From contig CAZPRQ010000032.1 in NCBI GenBank assembly GCA_964589415.1, positions 1 to 16,034 on the forward strand: a stretch of DNA of 16,034 nucleotides, read 5' to 3'. The notes below the pieces were generated by a model, which did not search any database, had not been told where the DNA came from, and saw only the letters and a list, made by a program, of their open reading frames with translations. The position numbers and the translations under genes were made by a program. Shown in pieces: positions 6,246-12,047 of the stretch (positions within the stretch are counted from its first letter, which is position 1; each line of letters starts with the position of its first letter). The stretch is from CAZPRQ01 sp964589415. GTDB taxonomy: Bacteria; Patescibacteriota; Doudnabacteria; UBA920.

Positions 6246-6722
6246 ATGACCACAAAAGAATTTTTTATTAAGACTATAAAAGAAGAAGCGCCAAAGTTTA
6301 GGAAGGCAATAGAAGCCTTACCCGAGGATAAGCACGAGCATAAGGTGCACGAGCGTGCCCGGGAAGCCGGTAATTTGGCCGCCCAGCTGGCACTGCAGTG
6401 GAAAGCTATTTCCGGGGTTATTAACAAAGGCGCGCCTGACTTTGACCCGCACGAAATGGAAAAGCAGAGCAAGGCCGACATGCTGGCAAAATTTGACGCC
6501 GGAATGTCACAGTTAGAGAGCGATTTGAAAAATATTTCCGAAGAAGAATGGGATAACGGGGAGGCGGCTATGGGTGAAATGTGGAAAGATAAAAAGGGTA
6601 GTATGGCTTGGGGTTTTTTGTTTGATGCCATTCACCACAGAGGCCAGCTCACTACTTACCTACGGGCAATGGGCGCAAAAGTGCCTTCTATATATGGCCC
6701 CTCTGCCGACGAGCAAAATTAA
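6246..6722 (+). CDS. DinB-like (DinB/YfiT superfamily) four-helix protein
   Basis: The 158-aa product matches the DinB-like fold, most clearly in its C-terminal signature FDAIHHRGQLTTYLRAMGAK (126-145) and the closing VPSIYGPSAD. DinB-type proteins are four-helix bundles that usually bind a divalent metal by three His, one in helix 2 and two in an HxxxH in helix 4; several act as thiol-dependent transferases. Here the HxxxH first position is Asp127 (DAIHH) and the helix-2 position seems to be Gln47 (NLAAQLALQ), leaving His131. Metal binding may therefore be altered or lost; this is my alignment by eye. It has its own promoter, no Shine-Dalgarno site, and a strong repeat-type terminator 16 nt after the stop, so it is a single-gene unit. 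Confidence 0.85.
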   Translation: MTTKEFFIKTIKEEAPKFRKAIEALPEDKHEHKVHERAREAGNLAAQLALQWKAISGVINKGAPDFDPHEMEKQSKADMLAKFDAGMSQLESDLKNISEEEWDNGEAAMGEMWKDKKGSMAWGFLFDAIHHRGQLTTYLRAMGAKVPSIYGPSADEQN

Positions 6723-6738
6723 AAAAACAATATAACTC

Positions 6739-6780
6739 AACAAGGGGAATCTTTGTAAGACAAGGATTCCCCTTGTTTAA
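6739..6780 (+). terminator. Terminator of the DinB-like gene, copy A of a repeated terminator
   Basis: AACAAGGGGAATCTTTG (6739-6755) pairs over 17 bp (one G-T) with 6761-6777, loop TAAGA, then TTAA. About 50 nt including flanks (from TATAACTCAA to TTTAAT) are identical to copy B at 7993, and a third copy lies at 12588. Confidence 0.85.
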
Positions 6781-6848
6781 TGTTACAACGCGCCTATGGT
6801 TGTTAACTGTACATCGCATGATCGTAAAAACGGTTTTGAGGATGATGA

Positions 6849-6877
6849 TTTACAGATTTATTTATTAAGTCTATAAT
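6849..6877 (+). promoter_or_regulatory. Strong promoter of the ThiF-like operon
   Basis: TTTACA (6849-6854), a 17-nt spacer and a perfect TATAAT (6872-6877). Transcription would start near 6884, giving a leader of about 23 nt with an ideal AAGGAGG site. Confidence 0.8.
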
Positions 6878-6906
6878 TTATCAAACGCAATAAGGAGGCA
6901 ATAACC

Positions 6907-7677
6907 TTGTTCCAATTCAGCGATAGCCGCTATAACCGGCAAGAACAAATGCCGGAATGGGGTCCCGAAAGACAGGAATTGCTCAGGAAAGCGAGAGTTG
7001 TTGTAATTGGAGCCGGTGGCGTGAAATCTACTCTGTTGATGAACCTGGTAGCGGCCGGCATTGGTAAGCTGCGGATCATTGAGTTCGATACAGTTGAGCT
7101 CTCTAATCTTAACAGACAATTGCTTTATAGAACGTTTGACATTGGCGCTTTGAAAGTTGAGGCTTGCGCCAAGACGCTTCGCGACCTAAATCCGGATGTG
7201 CTTATAGACGCGGTTAACGACAAGGTCACTGAGGCTAATATCCACGAACTCTGTCAAGGTTTCGACTTCGTGGTAGAAGGTGGTGAGTCTCCGGCTGGCA
7301 GAAACCTCGTGAATGAGTATTGCCTGTCAGTCAGTAAACCCTTCGTTCATGCGTCGGCACAGTTTAGTTACGGGTACGTTTTTAGCGTTGTGCCCAGTCT
7401 TAAAACCGCATGCTTCGCCTGTTTTTTTCCTACCGACCATACTCGACGACAGCATACAGGAGCAGTGCCAGTTAACGCGTTAGCTACATCCGTAGCAGGT
7501 TCTCTAGGCGCCGCTGAGGTTCTCAAGTGGTTTATGCAATATCCGGAAAACATGCTAGTCAACCGGCGACTGTGTTTTAGTTCGTTGCTGCTAAGTGCTG
7601 AATTCCGTATTGAACATCAAGATCGCAGGTTGGACTGTCCTGTCTGCGCTAAGTTCTATCAGTTTGAAAGGAGGTGA
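6907..7677 (+). CDS. E1-like adenylyltransferase, ThiF/MoeB/HesA family
   Basis: The product is 256 aa, the length of MoeB or ThiF. It starts at TTG 6907, fixed by AAGGAGG 8 nt upstream. N-terminal RYNRQEQMPEWG (8-19) matches the family's RY.RQ..LPE.G. Then come the nucleotide loop GAGGVKS (35-41, normally GAGGLGS), DTVELSNLNRQ (61-71) with the conserved Arg, KVE (83-85), and LNPDV. Cys169/172 (CFAC) and Cys244/247 (CPVC) form the usual zinc site. Oddities: the Mg-binding Asp of the usual DGSDN is Glu124 (EGGES), and the catalytic Cys of the crossover loop is absent (HTGAVPVNALATS). An adenylate-forming enzyme without thioester transfer, as in MoeB, is expected. Its natural substrate would be the C-terminus of a small protein, and the next gene overlaps it. 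No thiamine or molybdopterin genes are nearby. Confidence 0.9.
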   Translation: MFQFSDSRYNRQEQMPEWGPERQELLRKARVVVIGAGGVKSTLLMNLVAAGIGKLRIIEFDTVELSNLNRQLLYRTFDIGALKVEACAKTLRDLNPDVLIDAVNDKVTEANIHELCQGFDFVVEGGESPAGRNLVNEYCLSVSKPFVHASAQFSYGYVFSVVPSLKTACFACFFPTDHTRRQHTGAVPVNALATSVAGSLGAAEVLKWFMQYPENMLVNRRLCFSSLLLSAEFRIEHQDRRLDCPVCAKFYQFERR

Positions 7678-7856
7678 TGACTAACGTGCAGGAGTTCCAT
7701 TTCCGCGGACTCGCTGAAGGAATGACTGGACGCTCGAACGTTAAGGCTATTAGTCTTGACGCCGTGTTTGTCCAGTTTCCTCAACTTCAGCAAGTACGGG
7801 AGAAACTGGTCGTAAGCGGTAACACGATCAGCGGCTTCTGTGCCTGTGACGGATAG
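7677..7856 (+). CDS. Small protein ending in CACDG, putative substrate or partner of the ThiF-like enzyme
   Basis: This 59-aa product starts MTNVQEFHFRGLAEGM and ends SGNTISGFCACDG. ATG 7677 shares one base with the stop of the ThiF-like gene, and AAAGGAGG ends only 2 nt before it; GTG 7686 in the same frame is better spaced (11 nt), so the mature N-terminus may be three residues shorter. A first strand (VQEFHFRG), a helix (about 29-45) and a strand (LVVSGNTI) resemble the start of a ThiS/MoaD beta-grasp carrier, but it is shorter and lacks the final GG, ending CxCDG. ThiF-type enzymes adenylate C-terminal Gly of such carriers, or the C-terminal Asn of the MccA peptide in microcin C7. This could be an unusual carrier or a peptide precursor. 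Operon membership is firm; function is inference. Confidence 0.7.
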   Translation: MTNVQEFHFRGLAEGMTGRSNVKAISLDAVFVQFPQLQQVREKLVVSGNTISGFCACDG

Positions 7857-7877
7857 GCAAACTCTGGGTCACCTAAC

Positions 7878-7930
7878 CCCCGTACATTTTATGACAGATG
7901 TTTTGTCGTAAGGTGTACGGGGCTATTATT
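7878..7930 (+). terminator. 19-bp hairpin closing the ThiF-like operon
   Basis: Arms 7878-7896 and 7904-7922 pair over 19 bp with a 7-nt loop (GATGTTT). Sixteen pairs are Watson-Crick and three are G-T wobbles, all of which pair only in the plus-strand RNA. CTATTATTATATT follows, a weak U-rich tail. It starts 21 nt after the stop. Termination or mRNA stabilisation are both possible. Confidence 0.7.
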
Positions 7931-7992
7931 ATATTAATATCAATGCGGATAACGGTATTTTTTTGTATAAAAAATAAAGCCATTTATAACTC

Positions 7993-8034
7993 AACAAGGG
8001 GAATCTTTGTAAGACAAGGATTCCCCTTGTTTAA
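7993..8034 (+). terminator. Copy B of the repeated AACAAGGGGAATC terminator
   Basis: The 17-bp hairpin (7993-8009 with 8015-8031) is identical to copy A at 6739, including the TATAACTC lead-in. It lies about 135 nt after the ThiF-like operon, beyond another hairpin, with no gene of its own directly upstream. It may back up the first hairpin or be a transposed or duplicated copy. Confidence 0.8.
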
Positions 8035-8086
8035 TATTTTGTAACCCTCTTAATGATAAATACACAAGCTATTGAAATTCTAAATT

Positions 8087-8095
8087 TGTTATGAT
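8087..8095 (+). promoter_or_regulatory. Extended -10 promoter for the 8173-8599 pair
   Basis: TGTTATGAT is an extended -10 (TATGAT at 8090-8095). No well-spaced -35 is visible. Transcription near 8102 would give a leader of about 70 nt containing the perfect palindrome TGCCCGGGCA (about 8131-8140) before the AAGGAGGG site. Confidence 0.5.
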
Positions 8096-8172
8096 AGAAT
8101 TTGTTATCAACTTTTTTTGCCCTGGTTCTGTGCCCGGGCATGTTACAGGCCAATAGCAAGGAGGGAAGAATT

Positions 8173-8382
8173 ATGCTAGAGATAACAGGAGCAATCGTTT
8201 TTGCCAAGGAGCTTGAGCCGCCTGAAAAACCCCCGGTGTGTGAAAAGCAACCTCCGGCCAGGGAGGCCGCGAAATGTAAAACGTCCGGCGGTCATCATAA
8301 GCGGACGCTGGTGCCGAGGAGGACGTTTGAAACCAGATGGGACGACTGGGTAGCAAGCCTCAATCCCAGCGAAACGAAGTAA
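8173..8382 (+). CDS. Hypothetical protein, 69 aa, Pro/Lys-rich with two Cys
   Basis: The frame is open further upstream, but AAGGAGGG (8159-8166) lies 6 nt before ATG 8173, which I take as the start: MLEITGAIVFAKELEPPEKP. After a short hydrophobic beginning (ITGAIVF) the protein is hydrophilic, with Pro-rich EPPEKPPVCEKQPPAREAAKC, a basic SGGHHKR segment and a WDDWVASL helix near the end. It has two Cys but no full zinc motif. No signal peptide or membrane segment is evident. It begins a run of four orphan genes with strong ribosome binding sites. A 100-nt gap holding a GGGCC/GGCCC fold (8425-8455) separates it from the next small gene. No family recognised. Confidence 0.65.
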   Translation: MLEITGAIVFAKELEPPEKPPVCEKQPPAREAAKCKTSGGHHKRTLVPRRTFETRWDDWVASLNPSETK

Positions 8383-8482
8383 GGGGTCTACCCAGAGAGC
8401 GGACACGACGCCATGGCCATTTTAGGGCCACCTCGCTGCCGGTTGTCGGCGGCCCAGGTCGAAACTCATGAAAGGAGTGAGC

Positions 8483-8599
8483 ATGAAGCTATCTTCGGGT
8501 AAGTTTATGCTCCTGGACTTTCCGCAAATATTTTGGGGGGCAGTGGCAATTGTAATGGTCGCTGCTTCCGTGTGGATGATGTGTGCCGGAATTGGGTAA
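8483..8599 (+). CDS. Small single-pass membrane protein, 38 aa
   Basis: The frame reads MKLSSGKFMLLDFPQIFWGA and continues VAIVMVAASVWMMCAGIG, one hydrophobic segment (about 14-37) that runs to the C-terminus after a short polar, basic start. GAAAGGAG (8470-8477) precedes the ATG by 5 nt and a hairpin terminator follows 7 nt after the stop, so the signals frame it exactly. At 38 codons composition alone would not prove a gene; the flanking signals do most of the work. It is probably co-transcribed with the 69-aa gene upstream. Small membrane peptides of this form can be regulators, holin-like or toxin-like, and nothing here decides which. Confidence 0.65.
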   Translation: MKLSSGKFMLLDFPQIFWGAVAIVMVAASVWMMCAGIG

Positions 8600-8606
8600 A
8601 CAAGAC

Positions 8607-8640
8607 AGCGCAAGGACCTAGGAGGACCCTTGCGCTATTT
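8607..8640 (+). terminator. Terminator after the small membrane protein gene
   Basis: AGCGCAAGG (8607-8615) pairs with CCTTGCGCT (8628-8636) over 9 bp, followed by ATTTATA. The stem sequence is shared with the terminator at 13019-13053. Confidence 0.75.
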
Positions 8641-8716
8641 ATAAAATCCCGCCTATGGACTTTTTCGGGCCATTTTGATACATTACACTCCTCATCCGCG
8701 AAGGAGGATGAATTTA

Positions 8717-9250
8717 ATGTTTAGCGATACCATTGAATGCTTGGGAATTAAGGAGCCTCTTTCTGTTCCCCATTTGGGCTCGGTTTTTTGGGCTGAAAGT
8801 TATAAATCGGGTAGTGGTGCAATGGATAATTATCCCAGTTTCTCGGCGTTTTGGAGTCAGCCGTGGACAACCCACTACGCCGTTCCTTTGCACGGAGGAT
8901 TGACACTGGAAATTAAGCTGGCCCAGCCGCTTAGGACCAATGAAGGGTTTGAAAGTGTTTGCACTTGTGTGGACTACCTCATGAACATGGTTGATAGGTC
9001 CTGCACTCGCGATTGGAACCAGCAGGTGAAGATTGAAAATCTTTCCATTCCCGGCCCGATCATTAAGGCCCTCGAGAAGCTGCTTATACTATGGCATGGG
9101 GAGAGTCTTACAATCCACTATTGCCTGCTTCCGGGGGAAGGGAACCCGCTGTCAATCTCGGCTCAATTTAGCTATTGCAGAAAACTGCCGGAAAACGCAG
9201 ACGAAGCTCTTCGCCTCATTGCAGGGCGGCTTACCGAAGCTATGGCCTAG
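8717..9250 (+). CDS. Hypothetical protein, 177 aa
   Basis: AAGGAGG (8701-8707) with 9 nt spacing selects ATG 8717 (MFSDTIECLGIKEPLSVPHL) over an in-frame ATG that abuts the site. The product is soluble, mixed alpha/beta and slightly acidic, with many aromatic residues in the first half (FWAESY, FSAFWSQPWTTHY) and six Cys scattered without a metal-binding spacing (for instance VCTCVDYL). No signal peptide or TM is seen and no family is recognised. The next gene follows after 37 nt with its own AGGAG, and a strong terminator closes the pair, so the two are likely one transcript. The region 8641-8716 shows only a weak promoter candidate (TACACT at 8684), so initiation is unclear. Confidence 0.75.
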   Translation: MFSDTIECLGIKEPLSVPHLGSVFWAESYKSGSGAMDNYPSFSAFWSQPWTTHYAVPLHGGLTLEIKLAQPLRTNEGFESVCTCVDYLMNMVDRSCTRDWNQQVKIENLSIPGPIIKALEKLLILWHGESLTIHYCLLPGEGNPLSISAQFSYCRKLPENADEALRLIAGRLTEAMA

Positions 9251-9287
9251 TGAATGCAACTTTAGTTTAGGAGATAGGAGAAAAGGA

Positions 9288-9587
9288 ATGAACGAACTGT
9301 TTTCGGCCATTGAATTGGCCATTGAATACGGACAACAGCTTCGGGCGGTCCAGCCCGGCCACGAATTGCTCAGGTATCTCACCGAACTTGACAATACCGA
9401 GCTGAACAACGAATTCGAAAATCGGTTTTGGAGCAAGCCGTTTTCTCGAGAAGGACAGCCCGGCTATTTGGTCAACGCAACCATTTGGGCCAACTATGCC
9501 GTAGCCTTGGCGCAAGCTTTGGAGCAGCTGTCAAGCCCGGCAATAACAGGGCCGGTTGGCGAAAAGGGCATTGCCCAAGTTGGCTAG
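9288..9587 (+). CDS. Hypothetical protein, 99 aa, helical
   Basis: The frame is open for 85 codons upstream, overlapping the preceding gene in another register, but the start is set by AGGAG (9276-9280) 7 nt before ATG 9288. The product, MNELFSAIELAIEYGQQLRA onward, is predicted almost all helical and acidic in its first half (LLRYLTELDNTELNNEFENRFW), with a second helix around NATIWANYAVALAQALEQL. No membrane segment or known motif. It pairs with the 177-aa gene upstream and is followed by the terminator at 9649. A helical partner of the preceding protein is a plausible idea but has no direct support. Confidence 0.75.
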   Translation: MNELFSAIELAIEYGQQLRAVQPGHELLRYLTELDNTELNNEFENRFWSKPFSREGQPGYLVNATIWANYAVALAQALEQLSSPAITGPVGEKGIAQVG

Positions 9588-9648
9588 AAAGAAAATTACG
9601 AAGCAGGCGGCATACTTCGCATCTAACGAGTTTGACTGCCGCATGCGC

Positions 9649-9688
9649 CCGCGCAAAAGTCTTTAGGGACTAGTTGCGCGGTTTTTTT
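9649..9688 (+). terminator. Terminator of the 8717-9587 pair
   Basis: CCGCGCAA (9649-9656) pairs with TTGCGCGG (9674-9681). An inner AGTC/GACT stem extends it, and seven T residues (9682-9688) follow. A textbook intrinsic terminator. Confidence 0.92.
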
Positions 9689-9813
9689 GTTTTTAGTATT
9701 AGCCTCGGGTATTCCCAATAAGCCGGTAATTCGCTAAACTTAAGGCAGAGGTTATAAATGCGTACAAACTGTTCGCGCATAACGCAAGCGAAATAAAAAT
9801 AATTTAGAAAAAT

Positions 9814-10032
9814 ATGCTAAAACACAGAATTACATTTTTATATCTGGCAAAAAATATTTCAATAATTATTGGCATAGTATTGGTCTGGCGGGGAATTTGG
9901 TATGTATTGGACGGATTCGACAAGTGGGTATTTGGTGGCAGCCATACCTGGACAGCTTTGGGCGGAATAATTATTGGGCTTATTATTCTCTACTTGCCGG
10001 ATAAAGATTTAAAAGAAATAGAAAAATTGTAG
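9814..10032 (+). CDS. Small membrane protein, 72 aa, two TM segments
   Basis: The product has two hydrophobic helices (about 13-31 and 47-61) joined by a polar loop containing WYVLDGFDKWVFGG, and ends in the acidic/basic tail YLPDKDLKEIEKL. I have an impression of similar short proteins with a LYLPDKDLKE ending in Patescibacteria, but know no named family. It has no Shine-Dalgarno site and an A-rich leader (TAGAAAAAT before the ATG). It opens a run of five genes without internal terminators; the TspO-like gene starts 16 nt after its stop. A weak -10 (TATAAA, 9753-9758) lies upstream. It is likely an accessory inner-membrane component of the same operon. Confidence 0.8.
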   Translation: MLKHRITFLYLAKNISIIIGIVLVWRGIWYVLDGFDKWVFGGSHTWTALGGIIIGLIILYLPDKDLKEIEKL

Positions 10033-10048
10033 AAATTTATAATTAGTT

Positions 10049-10810
10049 ATGAAATATATGGTTGCAAAAATTTTAGCAGGCTTTACCTACCTTCTTATGG
10101 TGGCAGTGAATTTTTTGGCCAACGGCTTGCCAATAAATAACCGTTCCACCGGTGAAATATCTGACGCTTACCCGAACCTCTTCGCGCCGGCCGGACCGGC
10201 CTTTTCCATTTGGGGGTTAATATATTTGTTGCTGGCTGGGTATGTAATTTACCAATTTACAAAAAGCAGCCAGCCAAAAAAAGAGCTTATTAAAAAGATT
10301 AACCCTCTTTTTATTGCTTCTTCGCTTGCTAATATTTTATGGATATTTGCCTGGCATTACGATTATATAGCTCTTTCGGTGTTAATTATGGCAACCTTGC
10401 TAATTCTGCTTATTAAAATTGCCGATATTCTCCGTGGGGAGCAATTCACTTTGTCGGAAAAATTTTTCATTCGCGCGCCCTTTAGCGTTTACTTTGGCTG
10501 GATTACCGTAGCGGCAATCGCCAACATTACTGTGTTTTTGGTAAGCACGGGCTGGAAGGGGTTTGGCGTTGCCGACTATATTTGGACTAGCATTATTTTA
10601 CTTGTCGGCGCGCTTATTGGCATAGTGCGAATGCGCAGGGATAAAAATATTCCCTACGGCCTGGTGTTGATTTGGGCGTATTTTGGCATTTTGCTTAAAC
10701 ACTTGTCGTTTAGCGGTTTTAATGGGCAATACCAGAGCATTATTTATACCGTGATAGCGTGCTTAGCTCTGTTTATATTTTTTGTCGGAAGAATACTATA
10801 TAAAAAATAA
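10049..10810 (+). CDS. TspO/MBR-type tryptophan-rich sensory protein homologue
   Basis: The 253-aa product is a polytopic membrane protein with seven to eight hydrophobic segments. The N-terminal part carries family motifs: VNFLANGLPINNRSTGEIS (20-38), YPNLFAPAGPAFSIWGLIYL (41-60), and aromatic segments such as ILWIFAWHY (about 104-112). It is longer than classical five-helix TspO (about 160 aa) and belongs to the longer TspO/MBR-related group often annotated as tryptophan-rich sensory protein. TspO proteins bind porphyrins and other hydrophobic ligands and in some bacteria tune responses to light and oxygen; ligand here is unknown. No Shine-Dalgarno site; it follows the small TM gene by 16 nt and precedes DUF2177 by 5 nt. 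Start could also be ATG 10058. Confidence 0.85.
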   Translation: MKYMVAKILAGFTYLLMVAVNFLANGLPINNRSTGEISDAYPNLFAPAGPAFSIWGLIYLLLAGYVIYQFTKSSQPKKELIKKINPLFIASSLANILWIFAWHYDYIALSVLIMATLLILLIKIADILRGEQFTLSEKFFIRAPFSVYFGWITVAAIANITVFLVSTGWKGFGVADYIWTSIILLVGALIGIVRMRRDKNIPYGLVLIWAYFGILLKHLSFSGFNGQYQSIIYTVIACLALFIFFVGRILYKK

Positions 10811-10815
10811 ATATT

Positions 10816-11214
10816 ATGTTTATAAAACTATTTACCATTGCGCTGCCTGTTTTTCTTGCCATTGACCTAATTTGGCTAGGACTAGTGGCCAAAAATTTTT
10901 ACCGTCAGCAAATTGGTGCGCTTATGAAGTCAGACATAAATTGGACGGCGGCAATTATTTTTTATTTCATTTTTATTGCCGGCCTGGTGGTATTTGTCAT
11001 TGCTCCGGCAGTGGAAAAAGGTTCGTGGACGCATACCCTTTTCTTTGGCGCGCTGTTCGGGCTTGTTACTTACGCTACCTATGACCTGACCAATTTAGCT
11101 TTGGCTAAAGATTGGCCGCTTTTGGTAACACTTGTTGACTTGGTCTGGGGCGCGGTTTTGGCTGCCTCAGTTTCAACCATTACATATTTTATTGCCAGCA
11201 AAATCGCACAATGA
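10816..11214 (+). CDS. DUF2177 family membrane protein
   Basis: This 132-aa protein has four hydrophobic segments and DUF2177 motifs: FLAIDLIWLGLVAKNFYR (13-30) with the conserved IDLIWLG, GLVTYATYDLTNLALAKDWP (82-101), and LVDLVWGA (107-114). Length is normal for the family, whose function is unknown. It starts 5 nt after the TspO-like gene without a Shine-Dalgarno site, and its final ATGA overlaps the DUF1295 start by 4 nt. As I recall, DUF2177 and DUF1295 genes co-occur in other bacteria, often near lipid-modifying or light-response genes, which suggests a shared membrane or lipid role; that is inference. Confidence 0.92.
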   Translation: MFIKLFTIALPVFLAIDLIWLGLVAKNFYRQQIGALMKSDINWTAAIIFYFIFIAGLVVFVIAPAVEKGSWTHTLFFGALFGLVTYATYDLTNLALAKDWPLLVTLVDLVWGAVLAASVSTITYFIASKIAQ

Positions 11215-11975
11215 ATTATTACCTGACCCTTGCTTTACTGTTGTTCACGTACATGAATTTATGGTTTGTGGCGTCTTTGGTCAAAAAAAGAAATGACATT
11301 GCGGACATAGCCTGGGGCCTCGGGTTTATTCTTATGGTCTGGGCGTCTTTTATTCTTTCCGGCAATTTAGGATTACGAGGGATGTTGGTGGGTATTTTAG
11401 TTAGCATATGGGGCTTGCGCTTGGCGTGGCATATTTACGGGCGAAACAAAAATAAAGTGGAGGATTATCGGTATTTGGCATGGCGGAAGGAATGGGGCAA
11501 ATGGTTTTACGCGCGTTCGTATGTGCAGGTCTATCTTGTGCAAGGATTTTTCCTTTTTTTAATTGCCTTACCAATTTTAATAATCAATAAAAATTCAGGT
11601 TTAGGTCTGGGCTGGCTCGATTTAATTGGCGCGGCAGTCTGGCTTTTAGGTTTTTATTTTGAAGTTGTAGGCGATGCCCAGCTTGCGCGGTTTATTAAAA
11701 ACCCGGCCAATAAGGGCAAGTTGATGCAAGACGGGCTATGGGCGTATACCCGGCACCCGAATTATTTTGGCGAAGTAACCCAATGGTGGGGAATTTGGTT
11801 AATAGCGCTTTCGGTTCCCCAAGGTTGGCTCGGCATTTTGGGCCCCATTACTATTACATTTTTGATTTTAAAAGTTTCCGGCATTCCCTTGCTGGAAAAA
11901 AAGATGGCGGAGAATCCTGATTTTGCGGAATATAAAAGAAAGACAAGCATGTTTATACCGTTGCCAAGAAAATAA
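11211..11975 (+). CDS. DUF1295 family protein (steroid 5-alpha-reductase-like fold)
   Basis: The 254-aa polytopic membrane protein shows the DUF1295 hallmarks: DIADIAWGLGFI (29-40), LRLAWHIYGRN (69-79) followed by VEDYRYLAWRKEW (83-95), the segment GLWAYTRHPNYFGE (175-188), and KVSGIPLLEKKM (221-232). The RHPNYFGE motif is shared with steroid 5-alpha reductases and isoprenylcysteine methyltransferases, where it binds a dinucleotide cofactor or S-adenosylmethionine. A reductase or related enzyme acting on a membrane lipid is expected. The start overlaps the DUF2177 stop by ATGA, so translation is coupled. No terminator follows directly; the next gene is 72 nt away. Confidence 0.92.
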   Translation: MNYYLTLALLLFTYMNLWFVASLVKKRNDIADIAWGLGFILMVWASFILSGNLGLRGMLVGILVSIWGLRLAWHIYGRNKNKVEDYRYLAWRKEWGKWFYARSYVQVYLVQGFFLFLIALPILIINKNSGLGLGWLDLIGAAVWLLGFYFEVVGDAQLARFIKNPANKGKLMQDGLWAYTRHPNYFGEVTQWWGIWLIALSVPQGWLGILGPITITFLILKVSGIPLLEKKMAENPDFAEYKRKTSMFIPLPRK

Positions 11976-12047
11976 TTATGGTGAACTTAAATTTTATTTG
12001 CGATGCAGAAACCAGTTAAAGCGAGCGCATATTTAAAGTAAAACAAT

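Noticed and set aside
8101..8172. N-terminal extension of the 69-aa gene with a hydrophobic start resembling a signal peptide
   Set aside because: It would begin at TTG with no ribosome binding site, whereas ATG 8173 has AAGGAGGG at good spacing. A leaderless start from the nearby -10 remains possible but weaker.
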